Shown in pieces: positions 44,807-53,062 of a stretch of DNA of 64,000 bases. Within the stretch, counting starts at the first letter, position 1. Each line of letters begins with the position of its first letter. A program made the translations under genes and the position numbers. Below the pieces are notes generated by a model. That model was given only the letters and a program-made list of their open reading frames with translations. It searched no databases and was not told the origin of the DNA. The DNA is from Mycolicibacterium arenosum (GTDB taxonomy: Bacteria > Actinomycetota > Actinomycetes > Mycobacteriales > Mycobacteriaceae). Where the stretch lies: positions 62,001 through 126,000 of the forward strand of contig NZ_JANDBD010000001.1 of assembly GCF_024320865.1 (NCBI RefSeq). Reading direction: 5' to 3'.

Positions 44807-45862
44807 ATGGCATATCGCGTGGTGCAGTGGGCGACCGGAGGGGTCGGCATCGCGGCCATCAAGGGGGTGCTCGAGCACCCTGACCTGGAACTCGTCGGTT
44901 GCTGGGTGCATTCCGAGGCCAAGAACGGCAAGGACGTGGGGGAGTTGATCGGCGGCGAACCGCTCGGGGTGTTCGCGACGAACAGCGTCGAGGAAATTCT
45001 CGCCCTCGAGGCCGATGCGGTCGTCTACTCACCGCTCATGCCCAACGCGGAAGAGGTCACCGCGCTGCTGCGGTCGGGAAAGAACGTCGTCACCCCCGTC
45101 GGCTGGTTCTATCCGGGCGAGAAGGAGAGCGGTCCGCTGCGCGAGGCCGCGGCGGCGGGCAACGCCACGTTGCACGGCACCGGCATCGCGCCGGGCGGCA
45201 TCAGCGACAAGTTCCCGTTGATGATGTCGATCATGTCGACGGGTGTGACTTTCGTTCGCGCCGAGGAGTTCTCCGACCTGCGCACCTACGACGCACCCGA
45301 CGTCGTGCGCTACGTGATGGGTTTCGGGGACACGCCGGAGAAGGCGCTCTCCGGCCCCATGCAGAAGCTGCTCGACGGCGGCTTCATCCAGTCGGTCAAG
45401 ATGATCGTCGACAAGATGGGTTTCAACGCCGATCCCAGGATCCGTGCCACACAGGAGATCTCGGTGGCCACGGCGCCCATCGACTCGCCCATCGGCGCCA
45501 TCCAGCCGGGCCAGGTGGCGGGCCGGAAGTTCCACTGGGAGGCGCTCGTCGGCGACGAGGTCGTCGTCCGGGTCACCGTGAACTGGTTCATGGGTCAGGA
45601 GAACCTCGACCCGCCGTGGTCGTTCGGCCCCGCGGGCGAGCGCTACGAGATGGAGGCCAGGGGCAATCCGGACTTCTCTGTCGTCATCAAGGGCTTCCAG
45701 CCGGAGACCGTGGAGGAGGGGCTCGAGCTCAACAACGGCATCGTCGCGACCGCTGCGCACTGCGTGAACTCGGTACCCGCGGTGTGCGAGGCGCCGCCGG
45801 GCATCGCCACCTACCTGGATCTACCGCTGATCAGCGGTAAGGCGGCACCGCACCTGCGCTAG
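44807..45862 (+). CDS. DapB-like NAD(P)-binding protein, Rv1059-like
   Basis: A 351-aa protein with an N-terminal Rossmann fold like dihydrodipicolinate reductase (VVQWATGGVGIAAIKGVLEHPD), then a C-terminal domain (GTGIAPGGISDKFP). The mycobacterial family lacks a proven reaction. A perfect KstR box precedes it, which suggests a place in steroid or related lipid breakdown. GAGGACGGG lies upstream of the ATG. Confidence 0.78.
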   Translation: MAYRVVQWATGGVGIAAIKGVLEHPDLELVGCWVHSEAKNGKDVGELIGGEPLGVFATNSVEEILALEADAVVYSPLMPNAEEVTALLRSGKNVVTPVGWFYPGEKESGPLREAAAAGNATLHGTGIAPGGISDKFPLMMSIMSTGVTFVRAEEFSDLRTYDAPDVVRYVMGFGDTPEKALSGPMQKLLDGGFIQSVKMIVDKMGFNADPRIRATQEISVATAPIDSPIGAIQPGQVAGRKFHWEALVGDEVVVRVTVNWFMGQENLDPPWSFGPAGERYEMEARGNPDFSVVIKGFQPETVEEGLELNNGIVATAAHCVNSVPAVCEAPPGIATYLDLPLISGKAAPHLR

Positions 45863-46581
45863 CGGGGGAGCAGTCCTCCGTCGACGGTGATGACCTTGTC
45901 CGTCAGGTAGCCGGTGCGCAGCATCGTGATCGCCATGTCGGCCATCTCGTCGGGCCTGCCGATCCGGCCGACGGGGATGGGCACCGGCGGCGTACCGGTG
46001 TCCAGGTCGGCGGGGAACATCTTCGTCTCGCCCACCAGCGCCGGTGCCAGGCAGTTGACGGTCACGCCGTCGGCGGCCACGCGCGGCGCCAGGTGGTGCA
46101 TGAGCCCGTGCAACCCCGCCTTGCTCGCCGCGTAGTGCGCCCCGACGACACCGCCGGTGAACGCCGCGACCGACGATACGAACAGAATGCGGCCCCACTT
46201 GCGGTCCACCATGCCGGGCAGCACCTGCTGGCTGAGCAGGAACGGGGCGGTCAGATTCACGGCGAGCGTCGCGTTCCACGACTCGAGATCGATTTTCCGC
46301 CACCCCTTTACGTCGGCGGTGCCGGCGTTGGCCACCAGGACGTCGACCGGTCCGAGTTCGGCTTCGGCCGCGGCGACCAGCGCCGCGGGTGCGGACGCGT
46401 CGGACAGGTCGGCGGCGACCGCGATCCCGCGCCCGCCCTGCGCACGCGCGTAGCTCGCGACGGCCTCGGCGTCGTGCCTGCTGTAGGACGCGCAGACGTC
46501 GTAGCCCTCGTCGGCGAGCCTGCGGCCCAGCGCCTGGCCGATGCCGCCCGACGCTCCGGTCAAGAGGGCAACGCGCCTCAC
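45859..46581 (-). CDS. short-chain dehydrogenase (FabG-like)
   Basis: A 240-aa SDR with GASGGIGQAL (9-18), the NAG motif, SSVAAFT and YAASK catalytic residues, ending in VDGGLLPR. It is the last gene of a three-gene operon: the alcohol dehydrogenase overlaps its start by 4 bp. It may reduce or oxidise a keto/hydroxyacyl intermediate. Substrate unknown. Confidence 0.85.
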   Translation of the reverse strand: MRRVALLTGASGGIGQALGRRLADEGYDVCASYSRHDAEAVASYARAQGGRGIAVAADLSDASAPAALVAAAEAELGPVDVLVANAGTADVKGWRKIDLESWNATLAVNLTAPFLLSQQVLPGMVDRKWGRILFVSSVAAFTGGVVGAHYAASKAGLHGLMHHLAPRVAADGVTVNCLAPALVGETKMFPADLDTGTPPVPIPVGRIGRPDEMADMAITMLRTGYLTDKVITVDGGLLPR

Positions 46582-47621
46582 GGCTGCACCAGGATCCGGA
46601 TGGGATCGCCATCGGCCTTATCGAGCTTCTCGATACCCGCCGCGACGTCCTCGAGCGGGACGATGTCGCTGATCGATCGCGACAGGTCGAGCCTGCCCAG
46701 CGACACCAGCTGCGCCAGCGTGCCGATGTCCGCGTTCTGATACCCGAGGTGCCCCAGCACCTTTCGCTGGAACAGGTTGAAGATCGAGGTCGGTCCGATC
46801 GACGGGGCGTCGGCGCTCATGCCGACGCCGACGAGCCTGCCACCGACGGTCAGGCTGTTGAGCGCCTGCTCGAACGTCGAGGAGAGCCCGACCGCATCGA
46901 ACGCCACGTCCAGATTGCGGCCTCCGGTCGCGTCGGCGATCTTGGCGGCCAGCTGCGGGTCGCGCGCATCGAGGGCGTAATCGGCGCCGACGGCGAGCGC
47001 GCGGTCGAGGATGGCGGGCTTGATGTCGACGGCGATGATCGGTGCCGCCCCGACGAGACGGGCGAGCTGCACCATGTGGGTGCCGAGACCGCCGACGCCC
47101 CACACTCCGACCGACTCGCCGATGCCGACGTCGGCGGTGTGCACGATGGCGCCGTACGGCGTTGAGACGGCGTCGGCGAGGATCGCGGCCTGCTCCATCG
47201 GCACGTTGTCGGGAATCCTGGTGAGCCCGAACGGCTGCGCCACGGTGTACTCCGCCCAGCCGCCGTCGTAGGCGAAGGCCATCAACCGGATGCGTAGACA
47301 GTTCGACATGTCCCCGCGCAGACAGTTGACGCACGCCAGGCACGGCTTGCCCGCTGCGAGCACGACGCGGTCGCCCTCGGCCCAGCCCGTCACGCCGGGG
47401 CCCAGCTTCGCGATGGTGCCCGACGCCTCGTGGCCCTGGGTGACGACGGGCAGCTGCGCGGGGAAGGTGCCGTTGATGAGGCTCAGGTCCGAGTGGCAGA
47501 TCCCGCAGAACGCCACCTTGACGAGGACTTCGCCAGGACCCGGCTCCGGAATCAGAACATCCTCCACCGCAATGGTTTTGGTGTCGGCGTAGAAGCGCTG
47601 CGCGCGCATGGTGTCGGCCAT
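46578..47621 (-). CDS. zinc-dependent alcohol dehydrogenase
   Basis: A 347-aa MDR enzyme. The catalytic zinc is held by Cys in CGICHSD and the GHEASG His. The structural zinc lies in PCLACVNCLRGDMSNC. The NAD-binding motif is GVGGLGTHMVQLA. The ATG at 47621 has GGAG upstream. It follows the phosphatase gene by 14 bp and overlaps the SDR by 4 bp. With the SDR it could run two successive oxidations of an alcohol. Confidence 0.88.
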   Translation of the reverse strand: MADTMRAQRFYADTKTIAVEDVLIPEPGPGEVLVKVAFCGICHSDLSLINGTFPAQLPVVTQGHEASGTIAKLGPGVTGWAEGDRVVLAAGKPCLACVNCLRGDMSNCLRIRLMAFAYDGGWAEYTVAQPFGLTRIPDNVPMEQAAILADAVSTPYGAIVHTADVGIGESVGVWGVGGLGTHMVQLARLVGAAPIIAVDIKPAILDRALAVGADYALDARDPQLAAKIADATGGRNLDVAFDAVGLSSTFEQALNSLTVGGRLVGVGMSADAPSIGPTSIFNLFQRKVLGHLGYQNADIGTLAQLVSLGRLDLSRSISDIVPLEDVAAGIEKLDKADGDPIRILVQP

Positions 47622-47635
47622 GGTCACTCCGTTGC

Positions 47636-48325
47636 TCAGGGGATCCGGTAGAAGGGGTTGGGCAGCAGGAACGTCCGCTCGGCGAAGCCGCCCGCCAGAT
47701 CGGACGGTTGATCGCCGATGTTGGCGATGATGTCGTGCCCGGACGCGGCGATGCTCGCCCGCTGTGGAGCCTTGAAGTCGGCGGCCGAAGGATAATGAAC
47801 GTCAACGGGTTCCATGATGAGCGCCGTGTAACCCGTGTAGCCGACCGCCGCCAGGTTGCGCTCGGTGGCCGCCCGCTGCGATTCGTCGCGACCGGTGATG
47901 AAGAAGATCGCGACGCCGCGGTCGCGCGCTGTGGTGAAGACGTCGAACGTCGGTGCGATCACCGTCGAGGTCGCCCGCAGATCCCACTCCCGCCACCCGC
48001 ACGGACCCTGTGGAAGCGTGCTGCACGAGCCGTCGATGATCCGCCCGAAGTCGTTGGCCTGGATCGTTTCCCAGTTCGACAGCGCCGTCTCGTCGATATC
48101 GAATACGACGGCGGGGCGATCGACGGCGGGGGCCCGCTCGCCGATCCACGCGACCGCGGGCGCGGTCGCGAGCTGAAGATCGGTGAGGTACGCCCCGCTG
48201 TCGTGGTACTCCGTCGCCGTGGTCTTCGCGTCCCCGACGTTGGGCGGCTGCGAGTGGGCCACGGCGCCGCCCTGGAGCAGTGCGATCACCGTCAACGCCG
48301 ACGCGATCGTGATCCGTCCGACCAT
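47636..48325 (-). CDS. secreted HAD-type acid phosphatase
   Basis: A 229-aa exported protein with a signal peptide (residues 1-24). The HAD motif 1 is VVFDIDETALSNW; motif 2 FFITGRDE; a late acidic motif GDQPSDL. This matches the class B/lipoprotein e(P4) acid phosphatase group, but there is no lipobox Cys. It would remove phosphate outside the membrane. It starts the operon with the dehydrogenases. Confidence 0.82.
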   Translation of the reverse strand: MVGRITIASALTVIALLQGGAVAHSQPPNVGDAKTTATEYHDSGAYLTDLQLATAPAVAWIGERAPAVDRPAVVFDIDETALSNWETIQANDFGRIIDGSCSTLPQGPCGWREWDLRATSTVIAPTFDVFTTARDRGVAIFFITGRDESQRAATERNLAAVGYTGYTALIMEPVDVHYPSAADFKAPQRASIAASGHDIIANIGDQPSDLAGGFAERTFLLPNPFYRIP

Positions 48326-48368
48326 GGCCTCACCCTAGCCGCCGGCCCGTTTGGCACACTCGGATTCC

Positions 48369-49220
48369 GTGACGAGTGGACTGGTACTGGCGGGCGGCGG
48401 CCTAGCGGGGATCGCCTGGGAGACGGGCATCGTGTGCGGCATCGCCGACGAGCTGCCGGAAGCCGCGGCCGCACTGCTGGCGTCGGACGTGCTGCTCGGA
48501 ACGTCGGCGGGATCGACGGTGGCCGCACAACTCGGCAGCGGCACGGGGCTCGACGAGTTGTTCGCCCGCCAGACCGCCGAGACGTCGGCCGAAATCGATT
48601 CCGGCGTCGACGTCGACGACATCGCCGAACTGTTCATCGCGGCGATGGGGACACCCGACACGTCGACGCAGGAGAAGCTGCGACGCATCGGCGCCGTGGC
48701 GCTGTCCACTTCCACGGTCGACGAGCCCGTTCGGCGCGCCGTCATCGAGGCCCGGCTGCCGAGCCACACCTGGCCCGACCGCGTTCTGCGGGTGACGGCG
48801 ATCGACATCGCGAGCGGTGAGCTGGTGGTGTTCGACCGCGAGTCGGATGTGGCGCTCGTCGACGCCGTCGCCGCGAGCTGCGCGGTACCGGGGGCGTGGC
48901 CGCCCGTCACGATCGGCGGGCGGCGGTACATGGACGGCGGCGTCGGCAGCACGGTCAACACGGTCGCCGCCGCCGACTGCGCCTCGATCGTCGCGCTGGT
49001 GCCGCAGGGCGAGTTCTCCCCGTCGCCGTTCGGTGGCGGCGTCGCCGCCGAGCTCGCGTCGTTCTCCGGTGCCGTCCTGGCCCTCTACGCCGACGACGCC
49101 GCGTTGGCCGCGTTCGGCCGCAACCCGCTGGATCCGGCGTGTCGTGTTCCGTCGGCCCACGCCGGCCGCGCGCAGGGCAGGCGGGAGGCGCAGCGCGTCG
49201 CCCGGTTCTTCGGGATCTGA
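48369..49220 (+). CDS. patatin-like phospholipase, Rv1062-like
   Basis: A 283-aa lipid acyl hydrolase. The oxyanion motif is GGGLAGIAWE near residue 8, the nucleophile is in GTSAGS, and the Asp of the dyad is in DGGVGS. It is convergent with a second patatin. The GTG at 48369 is likely leaderless (CACACT 8-9 bases upstream). It opens from a 43-bp gap with the phosphatase gene. Confidence 0.83.
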   Translation: MTSGLVLAGGGLAGIAWETGIVCGIADELPEAAAALLASDVLLGTSAGSTVAAQLGSGTGLDELFARQTAETSAEIDSGVDVDDIAELFIAAMGTPDTSTQEKLRRIGAVALSTSTVDEPVRRAVIEARLPSHTWPDRVLRVTAIDIASGELVVFDRESDVALVDAVAASCAVPGAWPPVTIGGRRYMDGGVGSTVNTVAAADCASIVALVPQGEFSPSPFGGGVAAELASFSGAVLALYADDAALAAFGRNPLDPACRVPSAHAGRAQGRREAQRVARFFGI

Positions 49221-49225
49221 CTGCG

Positions 49226-50173
49226 TCAGGGGTCTGAGACGAAGGTGTCGAGCGCGATCGCTGCGAGCTCCTGACCGATCTCGATGACCTCGGCGGCGCG
49301 GTAAAACTCGAGGCTGCGGCACGCCGTGCGGGGCACCTCGATCAGCAGGTCCGGCGGGTACGCCGCCAGCGTGTGACGCATGAGCGCCGACTGCGCGATG
49401 TCGATGGTGCGGTTGAGCACCTCGAAACCGCCGAGCTTCGGAATCGGGATCGGACCGGCGGATTCGATCTCCTCGTCGGCCTGGCTGCTGAACCGGCTCA
49501 GCATCGACCGCGCGGTGGGGCTGTCGAGCAGTGACCGGGCCGCCGCGGTGTCGAGCAGAGCGGTCGTGTTGCGCCACATCCGGCCCCACAGCTCACCGGT
49601 GGTCCGAGCCTCCTGCTCGGCGGACCGCGGGTCGTCGCCGTTGAGGCTGACCGCGATCGTCATGTCGGCGTTGACCGCTGCGATCGGCGCCATCGGGAGG
49701 GGGTCGAGGATGCCGCCGTCGGCGAGCAGCCTGCCGTCGAGCTCGTGCGGACTGATCACACCGGGGATCGCGATGGATGCGCGGATGGCCTCGTCAACCG
49801 GTCCGCGCTGCAGCCAGACCGACTTTCCCGAGACGAGATCGGTGCTCACCGAGGTGTAGGGAATCGGCAGTTCCTCGATCGTGACGTCGCCGAGGATCTC
49901 GCGCACGGCGTCGAGGATCTTCTCGGCCCGGAGCACACCTGCGGCGGTCAACGACGGATCCAGCAGTCGCAGCACGGCCCGCTGGGTCAGGGAACTGGCC
50001 CAGTCGCTGTACTGGTCGAGCTTGCCCGCCGCTTCCAGGCCACCGACCAACGAGCCCATGGACGACCCCGCGATGCCGACGATCTGGTGGCCGCGGTCGC
50101 GGAGTTCGTTGATGACCCCGATGTGGGCGTATCCCCTGGCGCCGCCGCTACCGAGCGCCAATGCCACACGCAT
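49226..50173 (-). CDS. patatin-like phospholipase (RssA-type), Rv1063c-like
   Basis: A 315-aa enzyme. GSGGARGYAHIGV is the oxyanion motif, GSSMGSLVGG the nucleophile elbow (GxSxG), and DGGILDP the catalytic Asp. No signal peptide; cytosolic or membrane-associated. It is 5 bp from the stop of the other patatin, in the same tail-to-tail order as Rv1062/Rv1063c. Confidence 0.88.
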   Translation of the reverse strand: MRVALALGSGGARGYAHIGVINELRDRGHQIVGIAGSSMGSLVGGLEAAGKLDQYSDWASSLTQRAVLRLLDPSLTAAGVLRAEKILDAVREILGDVTIEELPIPYTSVSTDLVSGKSVWLQRGPVDEAIRASIAIPGVISPHELDGRLLADGGILDPLPMAPIAAVNADMTIAVSLNGDDPRSAEQEARTTGELWGRMWRNTTALLDTAAARSLLDSPTARSMLSRFSSQADEEIESAGPIPIPKLGGFEVLNRTIDIAQSALMRHTLAAYPPDLLIEVPRTACRSLEFYRAAEVIEIGQELAAIALDTFVSDP

Positions 50174-50221
50174 GGCGACATTGTGCCGCGTGGACGGCGG
50201 CGGGCGAGCCTCGGCGGTGGC

Positions 50222-50446
50222 TTAGCAGCCCACCCGGCTGAAGAACGCGACCGCGACGAGGCCGATCACGAACGCGACGGTGGGCTGTCCGGTGGACAGG
50301 GCGAAGACGACTCCGCTGATCGCGGCGACCGCGATGAGGAGGAGAAGCACGCCCATCAGGACCTTGTGTCCGCTGATGGATCCGTGCGCGGCCGACGGGA
50401 GATCGGTGCGAACCTGCTCCACGCGACCGTCCTGAGATCCGAGCAT
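50222..50446 (-). CDS. small membrane protein
   Basis: A 74-aa protein with two hydrophobic segments (VLMGVLLLLIAVAAISGVVF and VAFVIGLVAVAFF). ATG at 50446 follows GAAGGAC. It ends with an unusual SRVGC. It lies 48 bp upstream of the patatin and could share its mRNA. Unknown family. Confidence 0.6.
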   Translation of the reverse strand: MLGSQDGRVEQVRTDLPSAAHGSISGHKVLMGVLLLLIAVAAISGVVFALSTGQPTVAFVIGLVAVAFFSRVGC

Positions 50447-50605
50447 GTGCCGTCCTTCTCGCAAAGTGATGAGGGACACAGTGTAACCACGTTTGTGATC
50501 CACACCACTACACGTAGATGGTCTAAATGTTATCCGGCCTAGTTGATTTCGCGGCTCGTGCCCGTTGATCTGGGACGACGCGGCCCGCGGGGCGCCGGAA
50601 TAAAG

Positions 50606-50617
50606 GTGACATGTCAC
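50606..50617. promoter_or_regulatory. perfect 12-bp palindrome GTGACATGTCAC
   Basis: A perfect palindrome 41 bp before the SDR start, in the 212-bp gap between the small membrane protein and the SDR. It is a plausible repressor site; the MarR regulator downstream of the SDR is one candidate. Confidence 0.45.
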
Positions 50618-50658
50618 GCAGTTATGCCTCCTGAACGACCACGAGACGGGAGACGGAC

Positions 50659-51405
50659 ATGACACAGCTCGCAGGCAAGACGGCATTGGTGACGGGTGGC
50701 ACGTCGGGGATCGGACTGGCGACCGCGCGACGGCTGGCAGAGGAGGGCGCACAGGTCTTCCTGACCGGACGCAGCCAGCCCCGCGTCGACGAGGCGGTGG
50801 CGACGATCGGCGGGTCGGTGCGCGGCGTGGCCAGCGACATCACGCGCATCAAGGATCTCGAGCACCTCGCCGACGTGATCCGCGACCACGGCTCCGGCCT
50901 CGACGTCGTCTTCGCGAACGCGGGAGGCGGCGAGTTCGCGACGCTCGAGGAGGAGACGCCCGAGCACCTCGCGGACACGTTGAACCGCAACGTCGGTGGG
51001 ACCACCTTCACCGTGCAGAAGATGCTGCCGCTGCTGAATCCCGGCGCGTCCGTCGTGCTGGCCGGATCGACGGCCGCCTCGGTCGGGACACCCGCGTTCG
51101 GCGCCTACGCCGCGTCCAAGGCGGCCATCCGGTCGCTCGGCCGCACGTGGGCGGCGGAACTCGCGGACCGCGGTATCCGGGTCAACACCGTCGTGCCGGG
51201 TCCGGTCGAGACACCGGGGCTGACGGAACTGGCGCCCTCGGGCCAGGAGCAGGCGCTGCTCGACGAGATGGCCGGCTCGACGGCGATGGGCCGGGTCGGC
51301 AGGCCGGAGGAGATCGCGAACGCCGTGCTGTTCCTCGCCTCCGATGCGAGCAGCTTCATGACGGGCTCGGAGCTGTTCGTGGACGGTGGTGCCAACCAGG
51401 TCTAA
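50659..51405 (+). CDS. short-chain dehydrogenase
   Basis: A 248-aa classical SDR: TGGTSGIGLATARRLAEEGA (13-32), NAGGGEF, AGSTAA, YAASKAA and the C-terminal VDGGANQV. GGGAGA lies before the ATG. It is probably NADP(H)-dependent; substrate unknown. It is convergent with a MarR regulator that may control it. Confidence 0.88.
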   Translation: MTQLAGKTALVTGGTSGIGLATARRLAEEGAQVFLTGRSQPRVDEAVATIGGSVRGVASDITRIKDLEHLADVIRDHGSGLDVVFANAGGGEFATLEEETPEHLADTLNRNVGGTTFTVQKMLPLLNPGASVVLAGSTAASVGTPAFGAYAASKAAIRSLGRTWAAELADRGIRVNTVVPGPVETPGLTELAPSGQEQALLDEMAGSTAMGRVGRPEEIANAVLFLASDASSFMTGSELFVDGGANQV

Positions 51406-51426
51406 CCGGAGTGCCAACCAGGTCTA
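51389..51426. repeat. 16-bp direct repeat, 22-bp period
   Basis: GTGCCAACCAGGTCTA occurs at 51389-51404 and again at 51411-51426. The first copy ends the SDR gene and the second makes the MarR stop region, so a small tandem duplication created the gap between the convergent genes. Confidence 0.7.
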
Positions 51427-51909
51427 GTCGGGTGGCGGCAGGCTGCCCTGGCCGAGGAGCGTCTGATAGGCGGCGCCCAGCACGTCGGCGAGGGCGGTCA
51501 CCTGCCGGGCCTCAAGATCGGCGAAGAAGGCTCGCCGCACCCAGGCGGCGTGCTTGGGCGCGGCGACCTTCAGCGCCGTCCAGCCGGTTGCGGTCAGGAC
51601 GGCATCGGTGCCGCGCCCGTCGGACGCGGATGCGGCCCGCTCCACCAGGTCGCGCTGAGCCATCCGCATCAGGTGGTGTGACAGCCGGCTGCGTTCCCAG
51701 CCGATGGTGCTGGCGAGTGCCGACAGCTGCAGGCGGCGACCCGGTGCCTGCGAGAGCGCGTTCATGACGGTGTAGTCGCCCAGCGACAGCCCGGAGTCTG
51801 CCTGCAGCTGGCGGTTCATCTCGTACTCGAGGCGGTGGTACACCCGCATGTAGTTCAACCAGGCCCGCTGTTGCGGCTCGGTCAGCGGATAGTCGGCGGC
51901 GTCAGCCAC
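51424..51909 (-). CDS. MarR-family regulator
   Basis: A 161-aa winged-helix regulator. Residues about 45-110 hold the DNA-binding core (LGDYTVMNALSQAPGRRLQLS, then WERSRLSHHLMRM, and the wing with SDGRGTDAV). The GTG at 51909 is used. A CGTTT/AAACG inverted pair (51908-51932) near the start could allow autoregulation. It may control the convergent SDR. Confidence 0.88.
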   Translation of the reverse strand: MADAADYPLTEPQQRAWLNYMRVYHRLEYEMNRQLQADSGLSLGDYTVMNALSQAPGRRLQLSALASTIGWERSRLSHHLMRMAQRDLVERAASASDGRGTDAVLTATGWTALKVAAPKHAAWVRRAFFADLEARQVTALADVLGAAYQTLLGQGSLPPPD

Positions 51910-51941
51910 GTTTCGCTACCTCTGATTTAAACGCTCGGGGG

Positions 51942-52385
51942 TCAGCCGCAGAGTTCGTTGGCGGCGGCCTCGGCGGCGACGATCACCGCAGCCTGGCGGG
52001 CGGGGGCCAGCTGCGACCACGGGGTGCCGAACGTGCCGGGACCCGCTGCGTCCGACGACTGGATGCTCTCGAGGTAGGGCTCGAACTGGCTCTTCAGATC
52101 GCCGCCCTTCTCGACCATCCAGGCCTTCGCCGCCTGGCATGCCTGGGAGTACTCCTCCTCGGTCGACTCGGCGGGGGCGCCGACCGCGGTCGTCACGCCG
52201 CCCGGTGCCCGCTCGACGGCGCCGGGCGCCGCGGTGTGCGCCTCGAGAGACGAGGTGGCCGTCGTGGAGGTCGCGCTGGCGCCGCTCGATTCGGCGGGCG
52301 TGCCGGATTCCGACGAGCAGCCCGCGAGGGCGGCCGCGCCCGTCACGGCCGCGGCGAGCACGACGACGAAGGGGTAGCTGCGCAT
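51942..52385 (-). CDS. lpqV: LpqV lipoprotein
   Basis: A 147-aa lipoprotein with a signal peptide and lipobox LAGC (Cys23). After a Ser/Thr/Ala linker come GVTTAVGAPAESTEEEYSQAC and PARQAAVIVAAEAAANELCG, which match LpqV (Rv1064c) closely. The mature part has two further Cys. Function unknown. Divergent from the cysteine dioxygenase leader. Probably leaderless: TAGATT sits 6 bases before the ATG. Confidence 0.9.
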   Translation of the reverse strand: MRSYPFVVVLAAAVTGAAALAGCSSESGTPAESSGASATSTTATSSLEAHTAAPGAVERAPGGVTTAVGAPAESTEEEYSQACQAAKAWMVEKGGDLKSQFEPYLESIQSSDAAGPGTFGTPWSQLAPARQAAVIVAAEAAANELCG

Positions 52386-52397
52386 GCCGCCAATCTA
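52383..52397 (-). promoter_or_regulatory. -10 box and leaderless ATG of lpqV
   Basis: On the minus strand TAGATT (52397-52392), then GGCGGC, then the ATG (52385-52383). The spacing predicts a transcript that begins at the start codon. Confidence 0.55.
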
Positions 52398-52413
52398 TGC
52401 AACACTCGGCCAC

Positions 52414-52455
52414 GTGATCGAGCGGACCTTTTGTCGGGAGTGTTGTAGGGCCTGA
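52414..52455 (+). CDS. polycysteine leader peptide before cysteine dioxygenase
   Basis: A 13-codon frame reads V-I-E-R-T-F-C-R-E-C-C-R-A then TGA. Three of 13 codons are TGT. AACACT (52401-52406) lies 7 bases before the GTG, a weak -10 for a leaderless start, and no Shine-Dalgarno is present. A 5-bp stem hairpin (52447-52461) spans the stop codon. Polycysteine leaderless small ORFs are known in mycobacteria as cysteine-responsive attenuators of sulfur genes. Here the gene 45 bp downstream breaks cysteine down. Confidence 0.7.
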   Translation: MIERTFCRECCRA

Positions 52456-52500
52456 CGCCCTTCCTCCGACCGTCCGTCTCACCTGGAGTTTCACCACCTC

Positions 52501-53061
52501 ATGGCCATGCCGCTTGCTGTTGCCGCCCCTTCCCTCGTCGCACCCACCCGGTTGCGGCTACCCGACCTGCTGCACGCCACCGATCGCGCCGCGGACGACG
52601 TTCTCTCGGGACGTTACGACCACCTGGTGCCCGCGGGCGGTCCGCCGACCGAGGACCGCTGGTTCGTCCGCCTGCACGGCGACGACGAACTCGACGTCTG
52701 GCTCATCAGCTGGGTGCCCGACAAGTCGACCGAACTGCACGATCACGCCGGCTCGCTGGGCGCCCTGACGGTGGTGTCCGGTGCGCTCGCCGAGACCCGC
52801 TGGGATGGCGACGCGCTGCGGCACCGCAGGCTGGTGGCCGGCGATCAGGCCGCGTTCCCGCTCGGCTGGGTGCACGATGTGACGTGGGCGCGCGAGAAGA
52901 TCGTCACCGTCGCGGGCCGGGAGCCGGTGGGTGTGGTCCCGACTCTGTCGGTGCACGCGTACTCGCCGCCGCTCACCGCGATGTCGTACTACGAGGTCAC
53001 CGAACGGAACACGCTGCGCCGCAGCCGTACCGAGCTGACCGACAAGCCGGAGGGGGACTGA
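52501..53061 (+). CDS. cysteine dioxygenase
   Basis: A 186-aa cupin. H80-D-H82 and His125 (in WVHDV) are the iron ligands. SVHAYSPP supplies the Ser150-His152-Tyr154 triad that is diagnostic of cysteine dioxygenase, which oxidises cysteine to cysteine sulfinate. The Cys of the mammalian Cys-Tyr crosslink is replaced by Gly, as in most bacterial enzymes. The ATG follows GGAG at 12-bp distance, rather long. It matches Rv1065 in size (188). It is coupled to the rhodanese gene 1 bp downstream. Confidence 0.88.
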   Translation: MAMPLAVAAPSLVAPTRLRLPDLLHATDRAADDVLSGRYDHLVPAGGPPTEDRWFVRLHGDDELDVWLISWVPDKSTELHDHAGSLGALTVVSGALAETRWDGDALRHRRLVAGDQAAFPLGWVHDVTWAREKIVTVAGREPVGVVPTLSVHAYSPPLTAMSYYEVTERNTLRRSRTELTDKPEGD

Positions 53062-53062
53062 T

